From: Symsagittifera roscoffensis
Taxonomy: Eukaryota > Xenacoelomorpha > Acoela > Convolutidae
Length of the DNA: 64,000 nucleotides
Assembly: GCF_963678635.1 (NCBI RefSeq)
Contig: NC_087066.1
Span: forward strand, 47,529,129-47,593,128
Direction: 5' to 3'
Positions within the stretch are counted from its first letter, which is position 1; each line of letters begins with the position of its first letter. Made by a program: the position numbers and the translations under genes. This document shows, one piece after another, positions 43,293 through 52,972 of the stretch. The notes beneath the pieces are model-generated. The model did not search any database, had not been told where the DNA came from, and worked only from the letters and a program-made list of their open reading frames with translations.

Positions 43293-43970
43293 TCATCCAT
43301 CTATTTTATTCCTGGCCAAACAATTCCGGATATATGACAGCGTATGATTGTACCAACCAACACATTTCTGTGGGGTAATCTCACAACTTGTTCGTTCGGC
43401 AATAGATTTGACATGACGGAAACGGTAATCCTGAAGTGTTTGTCCTGGCTCCTTCAAGGCATCAGCGTTGATGAACAAACCCATCTCTTCTTGCATTTTT
43501 CGTTCATAGCCGCTTTTCAGCACGCAATTGCAGATTCAACCAAAGTTAGAATATTGCTGTACTTTCCCTTCTAATGTATTGCCCCTTCTAATGCTTTTGA
43601 TCAAGCTTGTTGGGTAAAATGGCGTTTTTGGGGTAAGCGCGCTCTCAACGCAAATTTCAAATTTCACTTGATGCAATGTGATCAGTGGATTGCCCTCCAG
43701 AATGCCAATAGCGCCCAAAATAACTTCTTCAATTTTTCGATTGCATGAGCCACCTTTTGGTAAATTTTCATATCTCCCACGTCGCACAATTGTATACGCA
43801 GTGTTCCGATTTATTCTCAAACAGTCGGCCAAAGCTATATAAACTTCTCCACGCGAATGCGATTCGATTAAACGTCGTTTGTCGATACATGAACCTTTTT
43901 CATACTTTTGGGCGTCATTCAATTGGAATTTCACGACTTCAAACGAACTTATGAACACACATTTGAGCAT
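43293..43970 (-). pseudogene. Internally deleted transposase (IS630/Tc1-mariner-type)
   Basis: N-terminal part (43,970 down to 43,536) carries a paired-type helix-turn-helix: RLIESHSRGEVYIALADCLR, INRNTAYTIVRRGR, then GNPLITLHQVKFE. C-terminal part (43,523 to 43,293) reads ERKMQEEMGLFINADALK and ends CLARNKIDG. The stretch between, which should hold the first two catalytic aspartates (about 150 codons), is absent; a short LVESAIAC in another frame may keep the last acidic residue. A frame change joins the halves. Such deletion leaves no activity but can be mobilised in trans if ends exist. Confidence 0.6.
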
Positions 43971-44239
43971 GCATTATTTTTTGACTTTCAATTGAAAATA
44001 CGGTTTGTTCAAAAGATGTCACTTACATTTCAATAGGCTTTGAAATGGTGTATTATCGGTCCTTGATGATCGTACTGTGGCCAAAATTTTCGATCTGTAA
44101 TTTTATTCCAGTAAAATAAATCCTGTCTTACATTTGTTCTTCTGATTGAGCGCTCGGCTAAGACGCATAGTCGATTTTTCCCCACTGAAAAGAACTTTCG
44201 TTCGTTGTTACAATCGGCGCATGTTGCTTGCAACACTTC

Positions 44240-44480
44240 ATTTCAAGCCCTGAGAATTGATTGGTTTTTATGGATTCTGGAATGTTCACAAAAACTCTAT
44301 TGACAATTTTTTTTACCGATGGATTTCCTTGTTTTTTGCTGACGGGAATTTCAAGAATCTATCTTCTGCAGGTATTCCAAGCTTTGGCGTCCGCAATAGG
44401 TCCAGCGTAGTCAATATGTATTTCCTGATCTAGCTGTGTTAGCAGGGGAAGATATTTCGCGGAATGTTTTTTTTTGAAAA
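44240..44480 (-). pseudogene. Retroelement integrase relic
   Basis: Minus strand reads KYLPLLTQLDQEIHIDYAGP near 44,465-44,400, the N-terminal border of an integrase core with the first catalytic aspartate (HIDYAGP), then a stop, then a lower-conservation stretch. It lies on the same strand as the RT relic interrupted at 46.92/52.97 kb and in the right order (RT upstream, IN downstream), so it may be the same old element. Confidence 0.5.
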
Positions 44481-44599
44481 CCGATACTGAGCACTCTTAC
44501 CGTATGTTATGCAATTTCTAGAATACTTTCCTTACTTTCACCAACAGAGCCCCACAGGTAGTAGCATTTTCCTACAATGCCTGCTGTCCTGGTACCCTT

Positions 44600-45060
44600 G
44601 TGAATTCTCTTCACCACTGCTGCTCGAATTTGGCATATCCAGTCTTTCCAGACCAAAATTAGGCATGTCCAGACTTTGGCGACAAAACCTGGCATTTCCA
44701 GAGTTTCGCGACCATGATGATCCGTCGCGACTTTCGCGACCGAAGCGGAGGTGGCGCGACCAGAACATCGCGAGACTCATATTTGGTATGTCAAGACTCT
44801 CGTGACCAAGATTTGCCATTTCCAGACTTTCGCGACCAAAAAACTCGGATACGGCGCGGATACGGTGCAACCCTGCGGCTCAGGAAACGGCGTGACTGGC
44901 GCTACCAAACTTTTCCAAACTTTCCAGACCGAGATGGAGACGGCGCGATTTTTCAGACCAATACGGAGACTTTTCGCGGCCAATTTTTGGTATGTCCAGA
45001 CTTTCGCGGCCCACGGCGCTACTCATGTCCAGACTTTCCAGACTCAAAGTTTCGACGTGA
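44600..45060 (-). repeat. GC-richer degenerate minisatellite (SLDMPN repeat)
   Basis: TCCAGACTTTCGCGACC-like units recur about every 40 bases with GGTATGTC or GGCATTTC between them. On the minus strand the units read FGRESLDMPN-like. GC and CpG content is well above its surroundings. Open frames on both strands reflect the repeat, so no protein is called. Confidence 0.75.
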
Positions 45061-45099
45061 CTATGCATTTTGGGTGTGAATCCGGATGCGGCGCAACCC

Positions 45100-46740
45100 T
45101 CAAAGTTTGTACATGAGTCTGTGACCTCGACCCGGGTAGTGCCGAAAGGAATTTTTGCATGGGCCTTTTAGTACAATCCCCTCATTCTATAAGTCTTCGG
45201 AATCTATCCAGCCATGTATCCTCTGTCGTGAGTTCTGCAAGAAGACTTTCATCAAACAGTTTGGGCAAGTTCTGCATTCCTCGGCCGCCTGTTTTCTCAG
45301 CTTGGTCCAAGCTCGTTTGACTTGACAAATGGCTCTTTGGTTTGCTACACTTACTTCTTCTGTGAGCTCTTACGCTCAATTTTCAAATTACTTTCCTGGT
45401 AATTACTTACATCCACGGTCGCTGGTTTCCTTCTGAGCTGCTATTGTCTAAATCGGTGTTTGCAGTAGGTGTCTCCAGTTCAAAAAACTTTAATACTATG
45501 TTTTCCCTTGATTGTCCGCTATCCGAATTCGTGAGTTCCTATAATGACAAAAACTTTTGTTGTGCGCGCCGATGGTGCCTTTATTTGACATGCATTTCGG
45601 TTTCAATGCTGACATATTTGATTCTGTTATAACACTCAAATTTTTTTCTTTTTTTGTGTTAATCTCTGTAGCTCTTCCGTTGTCACTTTTTCTCAACTAC
45701 TGTTCCTTTTTACTTTAGCTCACTTCCATTTCTTCTATTTTCGTTTTTTTTCCGAGGTTTTTAATTTTTTCCGATCTGTTTTTTTTTGTGCAGCTTGACT
45801 GAATTCCATAATTATGTCGAAGTAAATTGTGCTGTTCCATTTTTAACGCTTGTCTAGTTTGATTAATTTTGTTCCGGTCAATTTTTAAATAAACTGATTC
45901 GGTTGTCATGACAGCACTCGTACATTAGCGTGTTGCGTTATTTTTCTGCTCGCTCAGAATGGTCCAGAAAGATATTGTTCCGAATTTGAGCTCTACCATC
46001 TCTTTCAGCCAGTCTTGGGTTGGAGTGCTTCACGAAATTACCCCAATGCCGACCCAAACATTTTCGTCTTGCTTAGCTTTGGTTCCTGAGTCAGTCAGTG
46101 AGTGAGAAAGATATGCGAAAGTTAGCAAATGTTTTTTTTGCGAATGTTAACGACTTTAATATAGCATGACAACAATCAATCCGCTTACCTTGATAATCAT
46201 GCTAGATAAGTTTTTTCTGACCTGTTGCTGTCTAATGCTGGGATTAGGGCTTTGTGTTCTTCAACAATAACGATTTTTCCCCCAAAATGTAAGGTTTACA
46301 CCGGTCTATGGCCCTCATTACTGTGAGCAGTTTCAACTTGTTCATTGAGTTTTTTTTCTGATGTATTCAAACATCCCGAAACAATTTATAGTAGCTCCCA
46401 ATCTCTTAGGTGTTTCATTACTTCTAGGGCAAAACACGAGCCCACTGAGACTTGCATGGCATTTTTTCTTTGTCTCTGATAGTCGTAGTTGGATTTTCGT
46501 TTTTTTTTTTGGTTTTATGTCTTCAAAGTTGATCCCAGGCTAGCTGCTTAAGGTATAGATTTCGATGAATAATTTATATTACCCATGAACATGTTTGACC
46601 TCTTCAAAGTTCTTGGCGGGTCAATTTAAGAATAGCTTCCGTGTGCGCCATTTTCGGTTTTAACCTTCCTCTGACAGATTGTGTCATAGCCAGGTCATCT
46701 CACTGTTTTAAAAAAAAACGCATTGAAAATGACAACTTTT
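45100..46740 (-). other. Decayed region, probable continuation of old retroelement
   Basis: Minus-strand open stretches 45,182-45,379, 45,496-45,696 and 45,715-45,909 have no recognised domain. Lying between an RT relic (46.75-46.92 kb) and an integrase relic (44.3-44.5 kb) on the same strand, the region is probably RNase H/linker sequence beyond recognition. Confidence 0.3.
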
Positions 46741-46749
46741 CCGCATACG

Positions 46750-46924
46750 AATTTTTTTAAATCTTTTTTTTTGCGATTAGTTTCTCCGATTCAGTTTCCT
46801 TACGTTTTGGTTCTGCTAAAAATCATCCAAGAAACACTATGTGTTTTTCTCAACATCCATTTCAAAATAAATGGTTTTTAAAAATTTGGCTTGATTGTCT
46901 GCAAAGCTGATGAAAACAGTGAAC
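46750..46924 (-). pseudogene. Older gypsy RT relic, downstream half
   Basis: Minus strand from 46,918 reads FTVFISFADNQAKFLKTIYF and then CFLDD near 46,830, matching the RT stretch from motif B (FxTGFxGLADMPxEF in the family) to the catalytic YxDD/FLDD box. It continues the relic on the other side of the LTR element (52,973-53,170). Confidence 0.65.
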
Positions 46925-46929
46925 AACCT

Positions 46930-47123
46930 AATAAACTATTCTAATTCTAAGTGTCTATGTACATGTACATAAGCTTAATTGTTAAAACGATAAAAGGAAG
47001 TAGTTGAATTAAGACGTTAAAAAGGACAACTGAACTTCCGTTCATATCGACCGATGGTCGTAACTAAACTGGTATTAATTAAAATACCGAAGGTCATTAT
47101 AACAAACTAAACACAAATCACAA
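46930..47123 (-). repeat. 3' LTR
   Basis: AATAAACTATTCTAATTCTA to ...CAAATCACAAC, matching 52,771-52,970. On the minus strand it starts GTTGTGATTTG and ends AGTTTATT, without a clear TG...CA pair. Confidence 0.85.
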
Positions 47124-47150
47124 CATTTCCCACCGGGAAAAAAATGAAAC
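47112..47150 (-). promoter_or_regulatory. Probable polypurine tract
   Basis: Directly before the 3' LTR on the minus strand lies GGTGGGAAATG, a purine-rich run in the place where plus-strand DNA synthesis is primed. Confidence 0.4.
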
Positions 47151-47154
47151 TGCA

Positions 47155-47454
47155 AACTAACTATATAACTCTATATACACCCTTTTTCCCCCTCAGAAAA
47201 TGGAAGAAATTTTACAAACTGCGCCCAGAGGGTAAATATACAGCGGCAAAATAAAATCCACAAATTGAAAGAGAATGTAGCAATGTACAGGGTGTCTATA
47301 CAGAATTTTTTACAGAATACGGTATCTAACTAAATAAAACTAATCCACAACATGTACATTAACATGTACAATTGTATCTACAGGTGAAATTAAAAAGTCC
47401 GGCGAAAATATGGATTACAAAAATTGTTTTGATAAGTTTGATTTGATATGACGA
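47155..47454 (-). other. 3' non-coding region of the LTR element
   Basis: Stops in all frames between the last ORF and the polypurine tract. Nothing else is seen. Confidence 0.5.
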
Positions 47455-48380
47455 TTATAAGAATTGGTCCTCGAACTCATCCAGGTTAGCTCTCACTTCT
47501 GAATCTATAGTTGATGAGATCTCGCTGTATTTATCCATCTCTAATGAAGGGTCTTTCGAGGTCGGGTCAGATAATTTTGAGTTCGAAGAATTTTCGAGGA
47601 GTTGGGTCTTCGTGGTTGATGCTGCAAGTCTGCCCGTCGGGAGTGAGTTTCTTGAAGACCATGACAACGTAGTTTCTGCGACTAGGATCTGTCTGGGAGG
47701 TGCCTCCGCTAATGGACTCAAAAGATCCGAAGGAGAGTTGACCGAGAAATTAGACAATTCCGGTGCCTGAGAGAATACAGAAGTTATCGCCCCTAGGTCG
47801 CCTTTCTCTTGCACCACGTCTATAAATCGCCGATTACCGTAAAACTGTGGGAGACCCACATTTCTACGTGGTCTGGAGTTTCTGGTCTTTGGAATCACAC
47901 TGGTCGTCTGTTCCGGAAAACTGTCTATCATAATATGATTGTCCTGTGATCCTACACTAGTATTCGCGTCGTGTATGACTAGAATCTCCCGTGAGTCGTT
48001 GTTTGCTGTCCCTTCTGAGCTCAATGGTGGGGTTTCGGCATGACCTGTAAAACTTAAGCCCCGATTAGTCTCGGTGTAGGAGTTTTGAGGTACGTTATTA
48101 TTGGTCACATTGTCAAAGTAATCCTCGATTATCCCGTCCCACGAATCTAGATTTAAGGAAGATGAACCTGAAGAAAGTTTTGGAGAGTCTTGAGTGGCCG
48201 AGCTCGCAGTCGGTGCGCTGGTCCCTGAACTGATAATCTCCGTTCTCGTGGTGCCTTGTCTCGAGTGGCCAGCTGATATCGATCCAGCTTTCTTCGGTGG
48301 TGAGAGTTTCCTTTTCCCAGCTAAACTCGATTGAATATGAGTATTATGTCCAGTGGGTGTCCGATTCACTATTATCTTTT
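47455..48380 (-). CDS. C-terminal ORF of the LTR element (pol tail or frameshift product)
   Basis: About 304 codons with no nearby ATG at its start (the first possible start is GTG at 48,369). It is hydrophilic, Ser/Thr-rich and includes RPRRNVGLPQFYGNRRFIDV, a basic segment like those that close gypsy Pol proteins, and an acidic end. It overlaps the upstream ORF in the -1 frame exactly at a CCCAAAA heptamer (48,378-48,384). No membrane span, so it is not an envelope. Either a -1 frameshift extension of Pol or a tail displaced by an A-run indel. Confidence 0.6.
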
Positions 48381-48785
48381 TGGGCCCCTGGAGTATTTTT
48401 CCTTTATAGCCAGATCCGATTTACGTAAAACGTGACCATTGTCGAGGGTAACTGTGTGATCTGAAGAGTCGATTATATCCTTCTTAACTAGATTAAAATA
48501 AGGGTCCCCATTTTTTCTGTTAGACGCCTTTCTATATAAGTTACCTCCCGTTACTGCTTTTCTTTTTCCCAGTGGATCTAGCGTTCGGGTAGTGTCATCC
48601 GGGGTTGTGCGTAGGCTAAATGTCCTAGCTAATGGCAAGTTTTCTTCTGGGTCCGACGTGCTGTCCCTTTCCTCGTCCAGATAGCCATCTTCTGCCCCGT
48701 CGTGTAATTCCCAGTTAGTAGCCCGCTCTTTGGACAATAAAGCCTTTCCTTTATCTAAATGGTCAATATTGGACATAAGATTTTT
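48372..48785 (-). CDS. Post-integrase segment of pol
   Basis: In the same frame as the integrase after a TAG at 48,786-48,788. It reads MSNIDHLDKGKALLSKERAT and later VTLDNGHVLRKSDLAIKEKY, a motif like the end of the chromodomain-less integrase C-terminal domain. It stops with TAA at 48,372-48,374, followed in frame by TAG and TGA. Probably part of Pol rather than a separate gene. Confidence 0.55.
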   Translation of the reverse strand, partial: KNLMSNIDHLDKGKALLSKERATNWELHDGAEDGYLDEERDSTSDPEENLPLARTFSLRTTPDDTTRTLDPLGKRKAVTGGNLYRKASNRKNGDPYFNLVKKDIIDSSDHTVTLDNGHVLRKSDLAIKEKYSRGPKR

Positions 48786-50537
48786 CTACCTAGTGTTCGC
48801 TACTCTATTAAAATGCTTTTCAAACGGGGTACAGCCGATCGCCGTTTGCTTTGAGATTCTCAGATTCCAGATGATTTTCTCGATCGAATCGTTTAGAGAT
48901 GGTTTGGGTATTTCGAATGACATTGCCAGTAATTTCGATTTAATTGTGTACACAAGTCTTTCCACTAGCCCGTTGGATCTGTGGTCTCCGACCGTACAGT
49001 AAATGATTTCTATATTAAATTTATCGCAGAAGTTTTTGAAATCATGTGAAAGAAAGCATGACCCATGGTCAACTCTAATTTTTCTTGGGAAACCGTGAAG
49101 ATGACAGTAATCGTTTAGGAATGAAATTACGTTTCTTGTAGAGGTGTTATTGACAATCTTGGCCGAAGGAAACTTAGTGTAGCGGTCGATACAAAGAAGA
49201 ATGTATTTGTTGTTACCCCAACTAGCGTCCAACGGTCCCGCAAAATCCAAATTAATTTCTTCGTTCGCGAATGTCAATGTCGGGAGTTTCGAAATATTAT
49301 TGGTGCCTAGTATCACTTTGATGTTCTTACCCGCTTTTAAACATTGGGTACATGTTCTCCCGTGATGGTAGATTTCCCGGTAAATATGTGGCCACCACAA
49401 ATATTCTGCGAGGGATTTCATCCCGAACTGTCCTGGGTGAGTCTCGTGTAACATAGAATTAAAAGTTCCCCTGATGGTAGCTGGGACGACTAGTTTGTTG
49501 TCTAAAAAGAGTAGTTCATCCTTCACGTGTAAGTCTTTAGTGTAGTTCTTCATGTAAGTCCCGTGTATGCCCATCGGTCGATTCCTCTTTATCGTCTCTA
49601 TCAGATCCCACAGCACCTTGTCTTCTCTAGTCATGATCTGAAGCAATTTCTTCGAACAGTGGTTCTCTAGGCGAATTGGGGAATTCGGCAAATTCAGATC
49701 GGCCTTATGTCTTCTTAAGAGATCTGCGTGGTCGGGTGGAAGTCTGTCGTCTCTGAATTTGAGAGCAATATTATGTTCTTCGGGGATAATCAAAAGGGGT
49801 TCGTTCACTTTGTCCATTGGGAGTTCTTGTTTTTTCTTGCTAGGTAGTATGAGGTGTCTGTTTAGAAGTAAAAAATATAAGAGGACTTTGTCCGAAAAAG
49901 TAATACTTTTAAAATTAAATTTTGAATTATCGACTGGTTGACAATTTGTAGTACAATTTTCTGTCCGAGAATGATTGTTGTGGCAAATTTTTATCGACTG
50001 AGCGATACAAGATATGATAGCAGCAATAATCTTGAGATTGAGTAAAGCTAACGAGCTATTAAGCTGATTCTGACCAATCACGTCGCTTGAATTTTCGTTT
50101 CCCGATGGGATTGTATTAACTCGTGAATTAGTATTTACAGCGACCGTTGGTCTATCTACAGAATTTACAGTAAGTAATTTAGAATCTATTTTAGTCGATA
50201 AAATGTTATGAATTCTGTCGATTGAAGCGACTACAAAATCGTCGTCATAATGTGAAATTGGAAGGGATTTGCCCAAAGGAAGTCTAGATAAAAGGTCAGT
50301 AAAGTCCATGTCTTTTCCTGGTAAATGAGAAATTTTAAAATTGAAAGGTAAGAGTCTGTTTACCCAGCGGGTCAATCGACTGTGCATCGTTTTATTGCCA
50401 TGATTTGCCGAAAGTGCTGATAGTAATGCTTTATGGTCAGTGACTATTTGGAATTCTGTTCCGTACAGGTAGTTTCTGAAATGTTCTGCAGCCCATACGA
50501 CTCCCAGCAACTCTAGTTCGTTGGTAGAATATTTCAT
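48786..50537 (-). CDS. Pol: RNase H and integrase
   Basis: 583 codons open. RNase H: STNELELLGVVWAAEHFRNY, VTDHKALLSAL with DHK, and FTDLLSRLP at the end. A long linker (~residues 100-300). Integrase: HPGQFGMKSLAEYLWWPHI with the HH half of the zinc finger, CTQC completing it, then INLDFAGPLD (first D), IRVDHGSCFLS (second D), NGLVERLV (E), so the D,D,E triad is intact. Joined to RT by a frame-preserving TGA at 50,580-50,582. Confidence 0.85.
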   Translation of the reverse strand: MKYSTNELELLGVVWAAEHFRNYLYGTEFQIVTDHKALLSALSANHGNKTMHSRLTRWVNRLLPFNFKISHLPGKDMDFTDLLSRLPLGKSLPISHYDDDFVVASIDRIHNILSTKIDSKLLTVNSVDRPTVAVNTNSRVNTIPSGNENSSDVIGQNQLNSSLALLNLKIIAAIISCIAQSIKICHNNHSRTENCTTNCQPVDNSKFNFKSITFSDKVLLYFLLLNRHLILPSKKKQELPMDKVNEPLLIIPEEHNIALKFRDDRLPPDHADLLRRHKADLNLPNSPIRLENHCSKKLLQIMTREDKVLWDLIETIKRNRPMGIHGTYMKNYTKDLHVKDELLFLDNKLVVPATIRGTFNSMLHETHPGQFGMKSLAEYLWWPHIYREIYHHGRTCTQCLKAGKNIKVILGTNNISKLPTLTFANEEINLDFAGPLDASWGNNKYILLCIDRYTKFPSAKIVNNTSTRNVISFLNDYCHLHGFPRKIRVDHGSCFLSHDFKNFCDKFNIEIIYCTVGDHRSNGLVERLVYTIKSKLLAMSFEIPKPSLNDSIEKIIWNLRISKQTAIGCTPFEKHFNRVANTR

Positions 50538-50984
50538 TTCATGGTTGTTTAAAAATCTGGATGCAAATGCGATTGGTTTTCATTGGTCGTCCTGTAATTG
50601 TTCTAGGGTAGCCCCTAGTCCGCTATGTGAAGCGTCCGTTTTTAGTCTTGTCTTCTCTTTTATATCAAAGTGGCTGTTTTCTGCAATATTTACAATTTCC
50701 GTTTTTAACTTCTCAAACGCTATTGAATGGCTGGTATCCCATTTGAATAGCGATTTTTTGTTTAGAAGAGGTCGAAGAGGGGAGCTTAACGTGGATAAAT
50801 TAGGGACGAATTTTACATATTGGTTTATTGATCCGAAAAATGAGCGAAGTTCAGAAATATTCTTCGGGGTTGGCAAATTTTTTATTGCGTCGGCTTTACC
50901 GACCAACGGTCGTACTCCATTGCCTGAGATCTTGAAGCCAAGCCATTCGATGTCAGATTTAAAAAAAATGCGCATTTCCCCCAT
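50538..50984 (-). pseudogene. Pol: RT connection to RNase H start, with in-frame TGA
   Basis: Reads SDIEWLGFKISGNGVRPLVG, LRSFFGSINQYVKFVPNL (thumb/connection), LKTDASHSGLGATLEQL (RNase H first Asp) and then CAA TGA where a Trp is usual before KPIAFASR-type sequence. The RT catalytic part lies in the preceding frame, which is separated by a run of eight T at about 50,959-50,966. Confidence 0.75.
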
Positions 50985-51392
50985 TTCACTGCCATGTTGT
51001 TCTTATCTAGGATTGATAAAATTTTGTGCACTATTGCTTTATGTTCTTGCAGCGATCCACGCGAGGCTACCAGGATGTCGTCTATGTAACAATTTGTAAA
51101 CGGGATATTTTTCAACATTGAGTCCATGACCCGTTGGAATTCATTGGGCATGTCTCCTAATCCGTAAAATCCCGTTAGAAACCGATACGTTCCTGTCGTT
51201 TCGCCGCCTACTATGCTAAAATTGCACTGTTTACTGGTTTGATTGCAAAGTTGAAGTTGGCTATATGCGTTTTTCAGGTCTAAGTTACTAAACCACACTC
51301 GCCCGTTGGGTTTTTCTGAAATTTGGAGTGCCACGTTATCAATCAGTTCATGGATATTCGGCATTTGATACTTATTTTTGAAAATTTGATCA
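50882..51392 (-). pseudogene. Pol: RT palm
   Basis: Reads KNKYQMPNIHELIDNVALQI (from about 51,390), motif A VWFSNLDLKNAYSQLQL with its aspartate, TGTYRFLTGFYGLGDMPNEF (motif B) and the catalytic box YIDD, all intact. It ends in an unrelated C-terminus after the T8 run puts it out of frame. Gag overlaps it in another frame at AGCTTTTAA near 51,394-51,402, so expression would need a -1 shift from gag, or the two are separated by mutation. Confidence 0.8.
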
Positions 51393-51393
51393 T

Positions 51394-52770
51394 TTAAAAG
51401 CTTGGAATCCAGTTGGTGAATCCGCAGTATAGGTCTTTTATTCTTTTCTCCACAGGGTGTATCTTGAGGTTTGGGTATCTTAGTTTAATTTCATGTAGAA
51501 CATTCTGTTTTAAAACGCTTACAGGACTTGCTGAATTTACCGGTATGTTCATATTTACAATCATGTCCCAGCCAATGCCTAGGTTCAGGAGTTTCTTTGT
51601 TTCAAGACCATTATTGTCGTAAATAGTTCTGACACTCAACACCGAGAAGTCGTCATCGTCACTCTGTCCGTACTCATTCCACGCATTTATCACGTCGCAT
51701 GATTCTTTTTCTTCCATCCACGAGTTTTCCGGAGGTGTGTATGTACAATTCTCAGTATTTACGAAATTATTTGATACATTATTTACAGTTGGTCTCTTAT
51801 TGCGTGATTTACATAATTTGGCGAAGTGTCCCTTATAGTTGCGATTTTTACAGGTTATGTCCTTCGCTGGGCAAACGTTTAAGTGCCCTTTCGTAAATGT
51901 ATTTCCGCATTTCATGCATGAGTTACTCCTTTCGATGCTTAAGCTTGGTTCTTTTTTGATATGATTGTGGTTACTAAAAGATTTAAAAGTTGTCCCGTTG
52001 GTCGATGACCGTGACACATTTGTCAGTTTGTGGTGGTTAAAATATCCTTTTTCATCGATTAGGGCTTGATTAAGTGCTTCCGACGGGCTTATGGTAGCTG
52101 AAAGTAGCTTCCTCTGGGTGTCTGTGTTCTTCATATTGCAAATGAAGATATCCCTTATCCATTCTGCCTCGTCGGATTCCTTGATGTTGCACGTGCTGGC
52201 TAGGTCCGTCAGTGCTCCCCAGAATTGTTCGTACGACTCACGATCTTTTTGTTTTCGATTTAGAAGTTTATATCTTTCGAACGTAGTATTGGGCGGTTTG
52301 TTAAATGCTGCGTCTAGTAGAGTCCAGAACTCAGAGAACGATATTGCTAGAATCTTGACTCTCGGGTTCTTTTGTGTAAAAACTCTTTTTCCTTCGCTCC
52401 CTAGGGCTAAAAATAAAATTGATGGCAGTTTCTTGTCCGCCTCCGTTCGTCTCATTCCATTAAATTTTCTTTTCTCTTCGTTGATCCGTTTCTCTTCTGC
52501 GGATTCGTACTGTTTCATTGTGCTTTTGTTCCTGCTCTCTCTGTTGGCTTTTTCCGCGTCCGACTCGCTGCCTGTCGCCTGTTCCAAAATTGGAATTTGC
52601 GTCTCCGGTATCTCTGGTCCATGTAGGCTCTCTAAATCCAGATTTTCTTTCGCGATGATCGCCAATTGGAATTGGTCGCTCCATTGGGTCCAGGCATGCG
52701 GTGGCTCTAGGGTGTGATTAGGCCAAAAGGGGGGAATTCCACGCACGTTCGAATCATTTGACTGCGCCAT
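51394..52770 (-). CDS. Gag with nucleocapsid and degenerate protease
   Basis: 458 codons. ATG at 52,768-52,770. Capsid-like part with SFSEFWTLLDAAFNKPPNTT and RKQKDRESYEQFWGALTDLA; nucleocapsid CMKCGNTFTKGHLNVC and a second box CKNRNYKGHFAKLC in which the second Cys is Arg. Near the end the protease-like stretch reads IPVNSASPVSVL where DTG/DSG is expected, so Asn-Ser-Ala replaces the catalytic triad. Ends with TAA at 51,394-51,396. The ORF itself is intact. Confidence 0.8.
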   Translation of the reverse strand: MAQSNDSNVRGIPPFWPNHTLEPPHAWTQWSDQFQLAIIAKENLDLESLHGPEIPETQIPILEQATGSESDAEKANRESRNKSTMKQYESAEEKRINEEKRKFNGMRRTEADKKLPSILFLALGSEGKRVFTQKNPRVKILAISFSEFWTLLDAAFNKPPNTTFERYKLLNRKQKDRESYEQFWGALTDLASTCNIKESDEAEWIRDIFICNMKNTDTQRKLLSATISPSEALNQALIDEKGYFNHHKLTNVSRSSTNGTTFKSFSNHNHIKKEPSLSIERSNSCMKCGNTFTKGHLNVCPAKDITCKNRNYKGHFAKLCKSRNKRPTVNNVSNNFVNTENCTYTPPENSWMEEKESCDVINAWNEYGQSDDDDFSVLSVRTIYDNNGLETKKLLNLGIGWDMIVNMNIPVNSASPVSVLKQNVLHEIKLRYPNLKIHPVEKRIKDLYCGFTNWIPSF

Positions 52771-52771
52771 A
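52748..52771 (-). promoter_or_regulatory. Possible primer-binding site overlapping gag start
   Basis: The 5' LTR ends directly before ATGGCGCAGTCAAATG. A primer-binding site normally begins TGG one or two bases after the LTR; TGGCGCAG starts at the T of the gag ATG. So either the site overlaps the coding start or the LTR limit is misjudged. Confidence 0.35.
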
Positions 52772-52970
52772 ATAAACTATTCTAATTCTAAGTGTCTATT
52801 TACAAGGTATGTACATAAGCTTAATTGTTAAAACGATAAAAGGAAGTAGTTGAATTAAGACGTTAAAAAGGACAACTGAACTTCCGTTCATATCGACCGA
52901 TGGTCGTAACTAAACTGGTATTAATTAAAATACCGAAGGTCATTATAACAAACTAAAAACAAATCACAAC
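52771..52970 (-). repeat. 5' LTR
   Basis: Matches 46,930-47,123. It has TTTACAAGGTATGTACATAA where the other has GTACATGTACATAA, and AAAAACAAATC for AAACACAAATC. Confidence 0.85.
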
Positions 52971-52972
52971 CT

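Larger units (their letters stand above)
46925..52972 (-). mobile_element. LTR retrotransposon (Ty3/gypsy), minus strand, recent but broken
   Basis: Bounded by direct repeats of about 194-200 bases and by AACCT on both sides. Gag, pol and a C-terminal ORF lie inside on the minus strand. The two LTRs are almost identical apart from one short indel and one or two substitutions, indicating a fairly recent insertion, yet pol has a frameshift in a T8 run, a TGA and other stops. It sits within an older RT relic of a related element. Confidence 0.9.

Noticed and set aside
44714-45116. 121-codon plus-strand frames in the GC-rich repeat
   Set aside because: Two long frames overlap each other and a minus-strand frame; all follow the tandem repeat.
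47455-48380. Envelope gene for the minus-strand LTR element
   Set aside because: No signal peptide, membrane span or cysteine pattern; fits a pol tail.
48730-49002. Plus-strand frames opposite the LTR element (also 50,521-51,099 and 52,091-52,717)
   Set aside because: They are antisense shadows of gag and pol coding sequence.
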